This document shows positions 8,602-20,195 of a DNA stretch of 64,000 bases, in pieces. This stretch comes from Billgrantia kenyensis (GTDB lineage: Bacteria; Pseudomonadota; Gammaproteobacteria; Pseudomonadales; Halomonadaceae), in contig NZ_JACEFT010000011.1 in assembly GCF_013697085.1 (NCBI RefSeq), positions 62,001-126,000 of the forward strand, read 5' to 3'. Under the pieces are notes generated by a model. It was given only the letters and a program-made list of their open reading frames with translations. It ran no database searches and was not told the DNA's origin. Position 1 is the first letter of the stretch, and every line of letters begins with the position of its first letter. Position numbers and translations under genes: made by a program.

Positions 8602-10005
8602 TCAGCGGCGTTTGTTGCGGGCGGCGCGGGTGCGGCCCAGCTCGCGCTGCTTGGCCTTCTCCCGGTCGCTGGCGTCGGCCAACGGATCGAACGGGTTGCG
8701 TCCGGAGCGGAACTCGAAGCGGATCGGCGTGCCGCGAACATTGAGCACCTTGCGGAAGGTATTGGTCAGGAAGCGTTTGTAGGCCTCTGGCAGCGCCTCG
8801 GTCTGGTTGCCGTGGACCACGATGATCGGCGGGTTGCTGCCACCCTGGTGCGCCATGCGCAGCTTGATCCGACGTCCGTGCACCAGGGGCGGCGGATGCT
8901 GGCTGACGGCGTCCTGCAGCAGGGTAGTGAGTCGATTGGTCGACCAGTGGCTGTTGGCCGAGGCGAAGGCGCGCTCGATGGAGGGGTAGAGGTCGCCCAC
9001 GCCGGTGCCGTGCAGCGCCGAGATGAAGTGCAGGTCGGCATAGTCGGCAAAGCCCAGGCGACGCTTGATCTCGGCGCGCATCTTCTCCTTGGCTTCCTGT
9101 TCGAGGCCGTCCCACTTGTTGACCGCCAGTACCAGGGCGCGGCCGGTGGTCAGCACATAGTCGAGCAGGTGCAGGTCCTGTTCCACCAGGCCGCTGCGCG
9201 CGTCGAGCACCATGATCGCGACATGGCACTCCTTGATTGCCTCCAGCGTCTTGATGATGGAGAACTTCTCGGCAATCTCGCGCACGTTCTTGCGCCGCCG
9301 CACCCCTGCCGTGTCGATCAGCACGTAAGGCTTGCCGCGCCGCTCGAAGGGAATCTCGATGGCATCGCGGGTGGTGCCCGCCTCGTCGAACACCACCACG
9401 CGCTCCTCGCCGAGCAGGCGATTGACCAACGTCGACTTGCCGACGTTGGGGCGGCCGATCACCCCGATGCGGATGCCCTTGGTGCCGGTGTCTGCGGGAA
9501 TGCTGTCGTCGCGCTCGGGGAAGGGCGCGAGCACCTCCTCGATCAGCGTGGTGACATTGCGGCCGTGGGCGGCGGCGATGGGGTGCGGGTCGCCCATGCC
9601 GAGCTGCCAGAAGTCGGCCATGGCCGCGTTCTCTTCCAGCCCATCGGTCTTGTTGACCACCAGCCAGGTCTTCTTCTGGTTGACCCTTAGGTGGTTGGCG
9701 ATGGCCTCGTCGGCCACGTTGAGGCCGGCGCGGGCATCGACCATGAACAGCACGATGTCGGCCTCGTCGATGGCGGCCAGCGACTGCTCGGCCATGGCCG
9801 CGTCGATGCCCTCCTCGTCGCCGCTGATGCCGCCGGTGTCGATGACCGTGTAGGCCTTGCCGCCGAGCAGCCCGTTGCCGTACTTGCGGTCACGGGTCAG
9901 CCCGGGGAAGTCCGCCACCAGCGCATCGCGTGAGCGGGTCAGGCGGTTGAACAGGGTCGACTTGCCCACGTTGGGGCGGCCGACCAGGGCAATCACAGGG
10001 GTCAT
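8602..10005 (-). CDS. der: Ribosome biogenesis GTPase Der (EngA)
   Basis: A 467-residue protein with two tandem GTPase domains, unique to Der: G1 loops G-R-P-N-V-G-K-S-T near residues 9 and 182, D-T-G-G and D-T-A-G switch II motifs, and N-K-T-D and N-K-W-D specificity motifs. The C-terminal KH-like domain ends in a basic tail (R-A-A-R-N-K-R-R). Der is essential for maturation of the 50S subunit. Its ATG overlaps the bamB stop by four bases, placing it in the yfgM-bamB-der order conserved in gammaproteobacteria. Confidence 0.97.
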   Translation of the reverse strand: MTPVIALVGRPNVGKSTLFNRLTRSRDALVADFPGLTRDRKYGNGLLGGKAYTVIDTGGISGDEEGIDAAMAEQSLAAIDEADIVLFMVDARAGLNVADEAIANHLRVNQKKTWLVVNKTDGLEENAAMADFWQLGMGDPHPIAAAHGRNVTTLIEEVLAPFPERDDSIPADTGTKGIRIGVIGRPNVGKSTLVNRLLGEERVVVFDEAGTTRDAIEIPFERRGKPYVLIDTAGVRRRKNVREIAEKFSIIKTLEAIKECHVAIMVLDARSGLVEQDLHLLDYVLTTGRALVLAVNKWDGLEQEAKEKMRAEIKRRLGFADYADLHFISALHGTGVGDLYPSIERAFASANSHWSTNRLTTLLQDAVSQHPPPLVHGRRIKLRMAHQGGSNPPIIVVHGNQTEALPEAYKRFLTNTFRKVLNVRGTPIRFEFRSGRNPFDPLADASDREKAKQRELGRTRAARNKRR

Positions 10006-11168
10006 CGCTTGATTTCCAGGGCTTCCAGGCGGCCATTGTTGGCCAGCACATAGATGCGGCGGAAGTCGGTGATCGGACGCACGCTGATCCCGGAGCTGTC
10101 GACACGGGTCCGCGCGGTGAAGCGGCCGGTCTGGGCATCGATCAGGTGCAGATAGCCTTCGAAATCACCCACCACCAGGCTGCCGTCGGCAAAGGCCGGG
10201 GAGGTCAGCCAGCGGCCCTCGAGATCGCTGCTGCGCCACAGCTCCTCGCCGGTGCGAGCGTCGAAGGCGATCACGTGGCTTGCCTCATTGACGGTGAACA
10301 GGCGGTCGCCCACCAGCACCGGCGTGTGGTAGCTGGAAAGCTCGCTCTCCCACAGGACATCGCCAGTCGGCGCCTCCAGGGCGACCAGGCGACCGTTGTA
10401 GCTGGTCACGAACAGCCGTCCGTCCGGTGTCAGGACCGGCTGACCGCTGAGGTCTACCATGCGGTCGATTTCGCTGCGGCCGCGAGGCACGGCGATGCGG
10501 CGCTCCCACAGCGGTTGGCCGCTGCGGTTGTCGAGGGTGACCAGGCGACCGTTGGCGAAGCCGGCGAAGGTGACCGGGTCGATGACGGATGGCGTGCCGG
10601 TGCCGCGCAGCGTCAGCGACGGTTCGGTCACCGTGTGTACCCAGCGCTCCTCACCGGAGCGCCGGTCCAGCGCGGTGACGGTACCGTCCACGCTTTGCAC
10701 CACCAGCAGCTGCTGGTTGGGCTGCGGTGGTGCGAGCACCTCGCTGGAGACGCGGGCGCGCCAGGTCACGTCGCCGTCGGCCTGGCTCAGGGCCAGTACC
10801 TCGCCGTTGCGCGTACCGAGATAGACCTGGCCGGCGGCGGCGGTCAGGCCGCTGGAGACGCCCACGTCGAGGTCGGTTTGCCAGCGGCGCTCACCGCTGC
10901 GGGCATTGAAGGCCATGACCCTTCCGCGCTCGTCGGCGGCAAAGACGACGTCGCCCTCGAGCGAGGGAGCAATGGGATAGGTGGCACGGCCGAGGCCTTG
11001 GCCGACCCGCTGACGCCAGTCGGTGGCGAGTTCGGCACTTGCTTCGAAGCGCTGGAGCTCCTTGGGGGGGTAGCGCGGCTCCGCCTTGTTGGCACAGCCG
11101 GCCAGCAGGCCGAGGGCCAGGGTTGCCAGCAGAGCAAGGCTGGATTTGCGGGCGAGTGTCGTCTTCAT
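10002..11168 (-). CDS. bamB: Outer-membrane assembly lipoprotein BamB
   Basis: A 388-residue lipoprotein. The signal peptide ends in L-L-A-G-C. The mature part has repeated PQQ-like propeller strands such as G-E-R-R-W-Q, G-E-E-R-W-V-H and G-E-E-L-W-R, about 40-50 residues apart, as expected for the eight-bladed propeller of BamB. It helps BamA fold outer-membrane beta-barrels. The start overlaps the yfgM stop, and the stop overlaps the der start, so the three are translationally coupled. Confidence 0.95.
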   Translation of the reverse strand: MKTTLARKSSLALLATLALGLLAGCANKAEPRYPPKELQRFEASAELATDWRQRVGQGLGRATYPIAPSLEGDVVFAADERGRVMAFNARSGERRWQTDLDVGVSSGLTAAAGQVYLGTRNGEVLALSQADGDVTWRARVSSEVLAPPQPNQQLLVVQSVDGTVTALDRRSGEERWVHTVTEPSLTLRGTGTPSVIDPVTFAGFANGRLVTLDNRSGQPLWERRIAVPRGRSEIDRMVDLSGQPVLTPDGRLFVTSYNGRLVALEAPTGDVLWESELSSYHTPVLVGDRLFTVNEASHVIAFDARTGEELWRSSDLEGRWLTSPAFADGSLVVGDFEGYLHLIDAQTGRFTARTRVDSSGISVRPITDFRRIYVLANNGRLEALEIKR

Positions 11169-11809
11169 AGTGAGACCTCTTCGGCTCCCAGGTCGTCGAG
11201 CTTGAGCTGGACGCCATAGATCGGCTGATCACGTTGTTCGGCGACGGCAAGCGCTTCCTGCCAGGCCTGGCGGGCTTCGTCTTCCCGACCCAGTGCCTTC
11301 ATTGCGTCGCCGCGCAGGTCCGCTTGCTGTGCGGCCAGGGCCGCCGGGATGTCCCGAGCCAGCGTGTCGAGGGCTGTCTCGGCGTTACCCTCGGCTATCT
11401 GAAGCCGGGCCAGGCGCAGGCGTGCCAGGCCCTGGACGTACTCGCGATTGCTGGAGTCGATCACGCCCTCGAGAACTCGCTGGGCTTCATCCAGGTCACC
11501 GGTATCCACGGCGAGGCGGGCGTCGATCAGGCGGGCAAGATCGGCGTAGAGCGTGCGGCCATGATTGTCGGTGATTTCGACGACCAGGCTACGGGCCTCA
11601 TCGATGTTGCCACCATCGGTCAGGCTGACCAGGTGCTGGTAGCGCATGGAGGCCGACTGTGCCTGGTTCTCCTGATAGTTCTGCCAGGCGTTCCAGCCCA
11701 CCACGCCGGCAACGGCGATGGCCACGCCGGCGATCAGCGAGGTGCCGTTCTCCTTCCACCAGCGCTTGATGGCATCCAGCTGCTCTTCTTCGGTTCTCAG
11801 CTCCGCCAC
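11165..11809 (-). CDS. YfgM-like TPR protein of the inner membrane
   Basis: A 214-residue protein beginning M-A-E-L-R-T-E-E-E-Q. It has one transmembrane span near residues 23-43 (S-L-I-A-G-V-A-I-A) and a periplasmic tail of TPR-like helices. YfgM proteins bind the SecYEG translocon and periplasmic chaperones. I chose the GTG at 11809 because AAAGGAGA sits just upstream and the N-terminus then matches the family. A longer frame to 11860 adds a cysteine/arginine-rich extension unlike YfgM. It is coupled to bamB. Confidence 0.87.
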   Translation of the reverse strand: MAELRTEEEQLDAIKRWWKENGTSLIAGVAIAVAGVVGWNAWQNYQENQAQSASMRYQHLVSLTDGGNIDEARSLVVEITDNHGRTLYADLARLIDARLAVDTGDLDEAQRVLEGVIDSSNREYVQGLARLRLARLQIAEGNAETALDTLARDIPAALAAQQADLRGDAMKALGREDEARQAWQEALAVAEQRDQPIYGVQLKLDDLGAEEVSL

Positions 11810-11843
11810 GGGCGGTCTCCTTTCACAGCAAAATACGGTTCGG

Positions 11844-13154
<1,311 letters not shown>

Positions 13155-13183
13155 CTGCTGCTCCTTGAATGGTCGACGGCGCT

Positions 13184-14299
13184 TCAGGCACCGCGGGCGA
13201 TCACGTCCTTCTCGGCCGCTTCCTTCTCGCGCACCTTTTCGCGGATCAGGGCCTCGAGTTCGTCGACCAGATGCTCGTTGGTCAGCTTGGTGGCCGGCTT
13301 GCCGTCGATGTAGATCAGGTTGTTGGGGCTGCCGCCGGTCAGGCCGATGTCGCTCTCCTTGGCTTCCCCGGGACCATTGACGATGCAGCCGATCACCGAG
13401 ACGTCCAGCGGCGTCATGATGTCCTCGAGGCGCTCCTCGAGGGCGTTCATGGTGCCGATCACGTCGAAGTTCTGGCGCGAGCAGCTGGGGCAGGCAATGA
13501 AGTTGATGCCCTTGCTGCGCAGGCGCAGGCTCTTGAGCATGTCGTAGCCGACCTTGATCTCCTCCACGGGGTCGGCGGCCAGCGAGACGCGAATGGTATC
13601 GCCGATGCCGTCCATCAGCAGCATGCCGAGGCCAATGGAGGACTTGACGGTGCCCGAGCGCAGGCCCCCGGCCTCGGTAATGCCGAGATGCAGGGGTTGC
13701 TCGATGAGCTTGGCCAACTGGCGGTAGGCGGCTACGGCCATGAATACGTCGCTGGCCTTGACGCTGACCTTGTAGTCCTGGAAGTCGAGGCGGTCGAGGT
13801 GGTCGATGTGGCGCATGGCCGACTCCACCAGCGCCTCCGGCGTGGGTTCGCCGTACTTGCGCTGCAGCTCCTTCTCCAGCGAGCCGGCATTGACCCCGAT
13901 GCGAATCGGAATGCCGTTGTCGCGAGCGGCGCTGACCACGGCCCGTACCCGCTCCTCCTTGCCGATGTTGCCGGGGTTGATGCGCAGGCAGTCGACGCCG
14001 AGCTCGGCGACGCGCAGGGCAATCTTGTAGTCGAAGTGGATGTCGGCCACCAGCGGTACGTTGACCTGCTGCTTGATGCTGCCGAAAGCCTCGGCGGCCT
14101 CCATGGAGGGCACCGAGACGCGGACGATATCGGCGCCTGCCGCTTCCAGGCGAGCGATCTGACCCACGGTGGCGGCCACGTCCAGGGTGTCGGTATTGGT
14201 CATGCTCTGCACCGAGATCGGTGCATCGCCGCCGACCGGCACCTGGCCGACGTGAATCTGGCGTGACTTGCGGCGAACGATGGGCGAAGGGGAATGCAT
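13184..14299 (-). CDS. ispG: 4-hydroxy-3-methylbut-2-enyl diphosphate synthase (flavodoxin)
   Basis: A 371-residue enzyme of the MEP isoprenoid pathway that converts MEcPP to HMBPP using a [4Fe-4S] cluster. The N-terminal TIM-barrel segment includes [16 protein letters not shown]. The cluster ligands are visible in C-P-S-C-S-R and in G-C-I-V-N-G-P-G-E near the C-terminus. It is followed by hisS and preceded by rodZ on the same strand. Confidence 0.97.
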   Translation of the reverse strand: MHSPSPIVRRKSRQIHVGQVPVGGDAPISVQSMTNTDTLDVAATVGQIARLEAAGADIVRVSVPSMEAAEAFGSIKQQVNVPLVADIHFDYKIALRVAELGVDCLRINPGNIGKEERVRAVVSAARDNGIPIRIGVNAGSLEKELQRKYGEPTPEALVESAMRHIDHLDRLDFQDYKVSVKASDVFMAVAAYRQLAKLIEQPLHLGITEAGGLRSGTVKSSIGLGMLLMDGIGDTIRVSLAADPVEEIKVGYDMLKSLRLRSKGINFIACPSCSRQNFDVIGTMNALEERLEDIMTPLDVSVIGCIVNGPGEAKESDIGLTGGSPNNLIYIDGKPATKLTNEHLVDELEALIREKVREKEAAEKDVIARGA

Positions 14300-14300
14300 G

Positions 14301-15278
14301 TCACTCTCCCAAGGTGAAACGGGCGACGTTGTTGGCCCCGGCGCGCGCGCTCAGGTCGACTGCCTCGCCGGCCCAGCTCAGCTCGACGCCAGTGGCATTG
14401 CCGATGGTCAGGCGGAACGGAGGCTCTCCTTCGACGGTCGCCGTGGTGCCGGGTTCCTGGAGGCCCACGAAAATCCGCTGATTGTTGGCATCGAAGATCT
14501 CGGTCCAGGACTGTTCGTTGAAGGTCAGCTCCAGCACGGTACGGTCGGCGGGTGGCGGAACTTCGGCTACCTCCGGCTCGTCCTCCTCCACGATCGGCTG
14601 CTCGGCGGCTGCCTCGATACTGGCTTCGTCCTCCACGAGCGGGGCTTCCCCACCCATGCCCGCGATCAATTCGGCTCCGGTGGGGTCGACTTCGCCGAGC
14701 CCGGGTGCGGCTTGATCGTCGATCGGGTCGACGCCCTCCAGCGGAACCGGCGGCAAGGCCTCTTCGACCTCGGCGGCCGGCTCCTCTTCGAGAGTGGTGG
14801 TGCCATCCAGGGTCTCGACCTCGACGGGAGCGCTGCGGTCGACGTCCGGCGGCTCGTTACCGTCGCGGCTCTGCCACCACACCAGGGTCAGGCCGATCAA
14901 GCCGGCGATCACCAGCAGGGTGACCAGCTTGAACAGCAAGGCACCGATGCGTGAAGGCGGCCGCTTGACCTGTACCGGGGTGACGCGCTGTTCGGTTTCC
15001 TGGCTGCCGTGGAGGTTGGCATAGGCTTGCAGTATCGGGCCGTCATCCGTGCCAAGCAGCCGCGCATAGGCGCGCAGGTAGCCGCGGCGATAGGCAGCGA
15101 CCGGCACCTGCTCATAGTTGTCCGCCTCCAGGCCTTCAACGACGGCAGGGCGGAGATTCAGCGCCGTTGCGACCTCCTCGAGGGACAAGCCTTGCGTCTC
15201 ACGCTCACGGCGGAGCATCTCACCGGGAGAACCCGGGGAGGAGAAACCGGCGGCATCGGTATCGTTGTTGTCGCTCAT
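14301..15278 (-). CDS. rodZ: Cell-shape protein RodZ
   Basis: A 325-residue bitopic protein. An N-terminal helix-turn-helix (about residues 20-90, with [16 protein letters not shown]) matches the RodZ cytoplasmic domain that contacts MreB. A basic patch (R-P-P-S-R-I) precedes a single span near 112-130, then an acidic Pro/Glu-rich linker, then a C-terminal DUF4115 domain ([11 protein letters not shown]). It lies one base upstream of ispG and after pilF, the conserved pilF-rodZ-ispG-hisS order. Confidence 0.92.
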   Translation of the reverse strand: MSDNNDTDAAGFSSPGSPGEMLRRERETQGLSLEEVATALNLRPAVVEGLEADNYEQVPVAAYRRGYLRAYARLLGTDDGPILQAYANLHGSQETEQRVTPVQVKRPPSRIGALLFKLVTLLVIAGLIGLTLVWWQSRDGNEPPDVDRSAPVEVETLDGTTTLEEEPAAEVEEALPPVPLEGVDPIDDQAAPGLGEVDPTGAELIAGMGGEAPLVEDEASIEAAAEQPIVEEDEPEVAEVPPPADRTVLELTFNEQSWTEIFDANNQRIFVGLQEPGTTATVEGEPPFRLTIGNATGVELSWAGEAVDLSARAGANNVARFTLGE

Positions 15279-15308
15279 GGCTGAGCATCCTTCATATGAA
15301 AGCGTTGA

Positions 15309-16034
15309 TCAGGGTGCGTCACGCGAGGTGTCGGTACCGGGCGTGGCGGTCATGTTCGGGGTACTGGCGGCGATCTGCCGGGCCAGCGCCTGGGCCTCCG
15401 GCGTCATGCCGGCAAGGCCTACGAAAGCTTCCAACTGCTGCCTGGCACGATCGGGATTGCCCTGTTCCAGCTCCAGCTCCGCCAGCGAGAAATAGCTCCG
15501 GGGGTTGCGTGGATCCAGGCTGCGAGCGCGCTCCAGGCTGTGGCGCGCCTTGTCGATCTCGCCCAGCTCCCAGTGGCACTGACCCAGATTGGTGAATAGC
15601 TGGGCGCGGTTGGCGTAGCGGGTATCCAGGGAAGCGGCTTCGAGCTGCTCGCAGGCGCGCCTGACCTTGCCATGTTCGTAAAGGAAGACGGCATAGTTGT
15701 TGCGCGCGCGACTGTTGTTCGGGGCAGCGGCGATGGCGCGCTCGAACATCTCCTCGGCCTGCTGCATCTCGCCCTGACGCTGATAGACGATGGCCATCGC
15801 CTGCAGCGCCTCGGCATTGTCCGGCGCGCGCTCCAGGGCGCGATTGAGCGCCGACATGGCGCGCGGGAGGTTGTCACGCTCGAGGTAGGCCATGCCGAGC
15901 TGGGTCAATGCCTCGCTGGGATCCGTGTCGGTCTGCTGCTCGGGCTGGGCGGCGCAGCCGGACAGCCACCACGACAGAACCACCATGACGACCAGCGGCA
16001 TGCTTCGGCTTTGCGAATGGGGGAAGCGCGTCAT
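15309..16034 (-). CDS. pilF: Type IV pilus biogenesis/stability lipoprotein PilF (PilW)
   Basis: A 241-residue lipoprotein: signal peptide with lipobox L-S-G-C (Cys near 27), then about six TPR repeats (such as A-L-N-R-A-L-E-R-A-P-D-N-A-E-A and A-A-P-N-N-S-R-A-R-N-N-Y-A). PilF/PilW helps the PilQ secretin multimerise. Its place between rlmN and rodZ matches the conserved order, which supports this assignment over a generic TPR lipoprotein. Confidence 0.88.
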   Translation of the reverse strand: MTRFPHSQSRSMPLVVMVVLSWWLSGCAAQPEQQTDTDPSEALTQLGMAYLERDNLPRAMSALNRALERAPDNAEALQAMAIVYQRQGEMQQAEEMFERAIAAAPNNSRARNNYAVFLYEHGKVRRACEQLEAASLDTRYANRAQLFTNLGQCHWELGEIDKARHSLERARSLDPRNPRSYFSLAELELEQGNPDRARQQLEAFVGLAGMTPEAQALARQIAASTPNMTATPGTDTSRDAP

Positions 16035-16162
16035 GGCATCCTCAAGGTTGAAGCTGTCGAGCTGTCGGCATCTCGTGCCTGGCGCCCTGGACCCGTGGGT
16101 CAGGAAAAAAAAGCCTGTCCATCAAAGCGCCGTGACGAGTTGAAGTCAAGGCGGCACCCCGT

Positions 16163-17287
16163 TCAATCGGCGTCGATCTGAATCGAGCGAATATAGCGCT
16201 CGTGACGCCGGGTTCTGTCCTTGACCCGGCCCACCAGTTGGCCGCAGGCGGCATCGATATCGTCACCCCGGGTGCTGCGAATCGGTGCCGTGTAACCCAG
16301 CTCGTAGAGCCATTGCTGGAAGCGCATGACCTGATTGCGCGACGGCTTCTCGTAGCCCGAGTGGGGAAACGGGTTGAACGGGATCAGGTTGATCTTGCAT
16401 GGCAGCTCGCGAAGCAGCTCGGCGAGCTGCGTGGCGTGCTCCTGCTGGTCGTTGACGTCCTTGATCACCGTGTACTCCACGGTGACCATCCGCGTGTCGT
16501 CGCACTTGGCCAGGTAGCGGTGGCAGGCGTCCAGCAACATGCGGATATTGTACTTGCGGTTGAGCGGCACCAGCTCGTTGCGCAGCTCGTCGGTGGCGGC
16601 GTGCAAGGAGATGGCCAGGCTCACGTCGAGCTCGTCGCCAAGCTTGTCGAGCATCGGCACTACGCCGGAGGTCGACAGCGTCACGCGACGCTTCGAAAGG
16701 CCGTAGCCGTTGTCGTCTAGCATCAGCTTCATGGCTGGGACGACATTGTCGTAATTGAGCAGCGGCTCGCCCATGCCCATCATCACCACGTTGGTCACCG
16801 GCCGGTTGGCGGTGTCCTTGCGCGGGCCCACGCTGCGCTGGGCGACCCATACCTGGCCGATGATCTCGGCGGCGGTGAGGTTGCGCTGGAAGCCCTGCTT
16901 GCCCGTGGAGCAGAAGCTGCAGTCGAGCGAGCAGCCCACCTGGGACGACACGCAGAGCGTGCGGCGCTTGCCGTTGTCGGCAGGGATCAGCACCGTCTCC
17001 ACATAGCTGCCGTCCTCGACCTCCAGTACCCACTTGCGGGTGCCGTCGCTGGAGGTGCCTTCATAGACCACGCCGGGGCCGCGAATCTCGGCCACCTCGG
17101 CGAGCCGCTGACGCAGCGCCTTGGAGAGGTTGGTCATGGCCTCGAAGTCGTCGCAGCCCTCGTGATGAATCCACTTCATCACCTGGGCTGCGCGGAACTT
17201 CTTCTCGCCGATGGAGAGGAAAAAGGCTTCCATCTCCTCGCGAGACATGCCGAGCAGGTTGGTACGTTGGGCGGTGGTAGCGGTCAT
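16163..17287 (-). CDS. rlmN: Dual-specificity 23S rRNA / tRNA adenine-C2 methyltransferase RlmN
   Basis: A 374-residue radical-SAM enzyme that methylates A2503 of 23S rRNA and A37 of some tRNAs. The cluster-binding motif [11 protein letters not shown] (CxxxCxxC) lies near residue 115-125. The second catalytic cysteine is in D-A-A-C-G-Q-L near the C-terminus. The [11 protein letters not shown]-binding motif is present. It is separated by 128 bases from pilF and 114 bases from ndk. Confidence 0.97.
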   Translation of the reverse strand: MTATTAQRTNLLGMSREEMEAFFLSIGEKKFRAAQVMKWIHHEGCDDFEAMTNLSKALRQRLAEVAEIRGPGVVYEGTSSDGTRKWVLEVEDGSYVETVLIPADNGKRRTLCVSSQVGCSLDCSFCSTGKQGFQRNLTAAEIIGQVWVAQRSVGPRKDTANRPVTNVVMMGMGEPLLNYDNVVPAMKLMLDDNGYGLSKRRVTLSTSGVVPMLDKLGDELDVSLAISLHAATDELRNELVPLNRKYNIRMLLDACHRYLAKCDDTRMVTVEYTVIKDVNDQQEHATQLAELLRELPCKINLIPFNPFPHSGYEKPSRNQVMRFQQWLYELGYTAPIRSTRGDDIDAACGQLVGRVKDRTRRHERYIRSIQIDAD

Positions 17288-17401
17288 GGTGTCACGCAGG
17301 TTGGGCAGGGCGAGAGCGGGGCAGGGCCCCGCTCGGAGTTTGAGCTGCCAAGGAAAGCAGGCTGATGCATGTCGCGAGTGCCGCGATAAATCAGCGTTTC
17401 C

Positions 17402-17827
17402 TCAGCGCGGGCAAATCTCATCGGCGCTGAAGAAATAGGCCACTTCACGCTCGGCGGAGGCCGGCGAGTCGGAGCCGTGCACGGCGTTGGCGTCGATGGT
17501 CTCGGCGAAGTCGGCGCGGATGGTGCCCGGGGCGGCTTCCTTGGGGTTGGTGGCACCCATCAGGTCACGGTTCTTGGCAATGGCATCTTCGCCTTCCAGC
17601 ACCTGGACGACCACCGGGCCGGAGGTCATGAAGCCCACCAGGTCCTTGAAGAAGGGGCGCTCCTTGTGCTCGGCGTAGAAGCCGCCGGCCTGCTCTTCGG
17701 AGAGGTGCAGCATCTTGGCCGCAACCACCTTGAGGCCGGCCTTCTCGAAGCGGGAGATGATCTCGCCGATGGCGTTCTTGGCGACGGCGTCGGGCTTGAT
17801 GATGGACAGGGTGCGTTCGGTTGCCAT
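17402..17827 (-). CDS. ndk: Nucleoside diphosphate kinase
   Basis: A 141-residue enzyme that moves phosphate between nucleoside di- and triphosphates. The catalytic histidine is in N-A-V-H-G-S-D-S near residue 117. The start [13 protein letters not shown] is typical, so I used the ATG at 17827, with GAAGAGG upstream, and not the 41-residue longer frame. It lies between iscA and rlmN. Confidence 0.96.
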   Translation of the reverse strand: MATERTLSIIKPDAVAKNAIGEIISRFEKAGLKVVAAKMLHLSEEQAGGFYAEHKERPFFKDLVGFMTSGPVVVQVLEGEDAIAKNRDLMGATNPKEAAPGTIRADFAETIDANAVHGSDSPASAEREVAYFFSADEICPR

Positions 17828-18046
17828 GAGGGCCTCTTCGTTGATGTGATGAACGAATGAATCGAATGGTACAGCGCCACGCCGCAGCCGCTCGCAGGGG
17901 AGTCGGTACGGCGCGGCGCTGAGGGATCTCTGATGCGCTCGGTGCTGCAAGCCCGGGGCTAGCGCCAGGGCGGCGGAAGCATCAATGGGCCGAGAGTATA
18001 CCGCTGCCGGGAGGTGTTGAACAATCGTCGACCCGACTGGAGGACG

Positions 18047-18373
18047 TCACACGGTGAAGCTCTCACCGCACCCACACTGATCCTTCACGTTGGGGTTGTT
18101 GAAACGGAAGAAGCGGTTAAGCCCCTCCGAGACAAAGTCGACCTCGCTGCCGTCGAGCATCTCCAGCGCCTCGGGAGCGACGAAGACGGTGGCGCCATGC
18201 GCTTCGAATACCGCATCGTCGTTGGCGGCCTCGTCGGCGAAGTCGAGTACGTAGCTGTAGCCAGAGCAGCCGCTGGGCTTCACCGAGACCCGCAGCCCCA
18301 GGCCGTGGCCGCGCTCGTCAAGCGCATGCTGGATCTGCTGGGCGGCAGCACTGGTAATCGAAATTTTCGCCAT
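18047..18373 (-). CDS. iscA: A-type iron-sulfur carrier IscA
   Basis: A 108-residue HesB/IscA family protein. The three conserved cysteines are visible in S-G-C-S-G and C-G-C-G-E-S-F, and the N-P-N-V-K-D-Q-C-G-C-G tail is closer to IscA than to ErpA or SufA. It carries or donates Fe-S clusters. The ATG at 18373 follows AGGAGA and matches family length. It lies 36 bases after iscS. In most gammaproteobacteria iscU sits between these two genes; it is absent here. Confidence 0.9.
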   Translation of the reverse strand: MAKISITSAAAQQIQHALDERGHGLGLRVSVKPSGCSGYSYVLDFADEAANDDAVFEAHGATVFVAPEALEMLDGSEVDFVSEGLNRFFRFNNPNVKDQCGCGESFTV

Positions 18374-18409
18374 GGTGATTCTCCTGCAGCGAATGTGGCC
18401 GGGCGGCAA

Positions 18410-19558
18410 CTAGCGGCGAAGGCCCGGAAGGGCATGATGCAAGGCTTGCAGCGCGGCGTCTATGTCGGCCTCGGTGGTGAAGCGGCCGAAGCTGAAGCGT
18501 AGCGAAGCCAGTGCCAGCGCGCGCGGCACCCCGATCCCTTTCAATACATAGGATGGCTCGACGCTGGCAGAGTTGCACGCCGATCCGGTCGACACGGCAA
18601 TGTTGCGTAGCGCCATCAGCAGCGATTCACCATCCACGCCCTCGAAAGCCAGATTGAGGATGTTGGGCACCGCCACGTCAATCGGCGTATTCGAGTAAAT
18701 GCCACTCAGGTCTGACAGTCCGTCGAGCATGCGGTTCCGTAGCCCGAGGATACGTGCCTGGTCGGCCTCGGCCTCGGCTTCGGCCAGGGCAAAGGCCTCG
18801 CCCATGCCGGCGATCTGGTGGGTGGCCAGGGTGCCGGAGCGCATGCCGCGCTCATGGCCGCCGCCGTGAATCAATGGCTCGATGCGGATCTCCTGGCTGC
18901 GCCGCACATACAGCACGCCGATACCCTTGGGGCCGTATGTCTTGTGGCCTGAAAGTGACATCAGGTCGATGCCCAGGCGGCCCACGTCAAGGTCGATGCG
19001 CCCCACCCCCTGGGCGGCGTCGACATGAAACGCCGCGCCGCCGGCATGGGCGACTTCCGACAGCGCCGCCAGGTCATGGATGCAGCCCAGTTCATTGTTG
19101 ACTGCCATCAGTGAAACCAGCGCGGTATCGGGGCGCATTGCCTCGCGCAGCTGTTCGGGGGTGATGCGGCCGTCGGCCCCCGGCGTCAGCCAGGTGACCT
19201 CGAAGCCTTCCCTCTCCAGAGCCGAGGCGGTATCCACCACCGCCTTGTGCTCGACGATCGAGGTCACCAGGTGCTGACCACGCTCACGGTTGGCCCGCAT
19301 GAAGCCGATCAGCGCCAGGTTGTCGGCCTCGGTGGCGCCGCTGGTCCAGACGATCTCCCGCGGGTCGGCCGCGATCAGGTCGGCCACCTGACGGCGTGCG
19401 CTTTCCACGGCCTGCTCTGCCTGCCAGCCAAGCATGTGGCTGCGCGAGGCGGGGTTGGCAAAGGTGCCGTCAAGGGTCAGATAGCGCTGCATGACCTCGG
19501 CGACGCGAGGGTCGACCGGGGTGGTGGCGGCATAGTCGAGATAGACGAGGGCGCTCAT
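18410..19558 (-). CDS. iscS: Cysteine desulfurase, IscS type
   Basis: A 382-residue PLP enzyme that takes sulfur from cysteine for Fe-S clusters and tRNA thiolation. The PLP lysine lies in S-L-S-G-H-K-T-Y-G-P-K-G near 185 and the sulfur-carrying cysteine in S-T-G-S-A-C-N-S-A near 315. E. coli IscS has 404 residues; this protein ends soon after A-L-H-H-A-L-P-G-L-R-R and lacks the usual C-terminal extension that contacts IscU. It follows iscR by 38 bases. Confidence 0.92.
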   Translation of the reverse strand: MSALVYLDYAATTPVDPRVAEVMQRYLTLDGTFANPASRSHMLGWQAEQAVESARRQVADLIAADPREIVWTSGATEADNLALIGFMRANRERGQHLVTSIVEHKAVVDTASALEREGFEVTWLTPGADGRITPEQLREAMRPDTALVSLMAVNNELGCIHDLAALSEVAHAGGAAFHVDAAQGVGRIDLDVGRLGIDLMSLSGHKTYGPKGIGVLYVRRSQEIRIEPLIHGGGHERGMRSGTLATHQIAGMGEAFALAEAEAEADQARILGLRNRMLDGLSDLSGIYSNTPIDVAVPNILNLAFEGVDGESLLMALRNIAVSTGSACNSASVEPSYVLKGIGVPRALALASLRFSFGRFTTEADIDAALQALHHALPGLRR

Positions 19559-19596
19559 TGTCTCGCGAGAGTCTCCAGGCTGTACCTCCGGCAGGG

Positions 19597-20067
19597 TCAG
19601 GGCGAAGAGGTCAGGATGGTGTTATGGGAGTGGCGGCCATGCTGGCGTTCGGCGATGCGGCGGACGTCGCCATGCCTGGCCAGCTGGCCCAGGGTGGTGC
19701 TGTCAAGAAAGCCGCGGATCTGATCGGACAGCTCGCACCACAGGTGGTGGGTCAGGCAGGTGTCGCCCTGCTGGCAATCCGACAGCCCCTGGCAGCGGGT
19801 GGCGTCGACGGATTCGTCCACGGCATCGATCACCCGTGACACCGAGATATCCTCGGCAGGCAACGCCAGCAGGTAGCCGCCCCCGGGCCCGCGAACGCTG
19901 TTGACTAGGCCGGCACGTCGCAGACGCGCGAAGAGCTGTTCCAGGTACGGCAGCGATATTTCCTGGCGACGCGAGATGTCGGCCAGGGAGATGGCTCCCT
20001 TGTCAGCGTTGAGGGTCAGGTCGAGCATGGCGGTGACGGCGTAGCGTCCCTTGGTAGTCAAACGCAT
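19597..20067 (-). CDS. iscR: Rrf2-family Fe-S regulator IscR
   Basis: A 156-residue regulator starting [12 protein letters not shown]. An N-terminal winged helix (about 1-80) is followed by the cluster-binding segment [18 protein letters not shown], which keeps the three cysteines and histidine of IscR. The ATG at 20067 was used because a longer frame to 20199 adds 44 residues not seen in IscR. It heads the isc genes, which it is expected to repress when it holds a [2Fe-2S] cluster. Confidence 0.94.
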   Translation of the reverse strand: MRLTTKGRYAVTAMLDLTLNADKGAISLADISRRQEISLPYLEQLFARLRRAGLVNSVRGPGGGYLLALPAEDISVSRVIDAVDESVDATRCQGLSDCQQGDTCLTHHLWCELSDQIRGFLDSTTLGQLARHGDVRRIAERQHGRHSHNTILTSSP

Positions 20068-20195
20068 GGCGGGCTCTTCAGGCGCATCGGGAAGCGGATC
20101 TCGGCCCCTCTGGCTGGGCTGCGATCGGCGTGGGCTCATCGCAGGCGACGGGCCAGAAAACAATACGCCATTATGGTAAAGCCCGAGCGCGAAGG

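Noticed and set aside
17314-17334. GC-rich hairpin between ndk and rlmN as a terminator
   Set aside because: The 8-bp stem has no T-run on the minus strand, so termination there is not supported.
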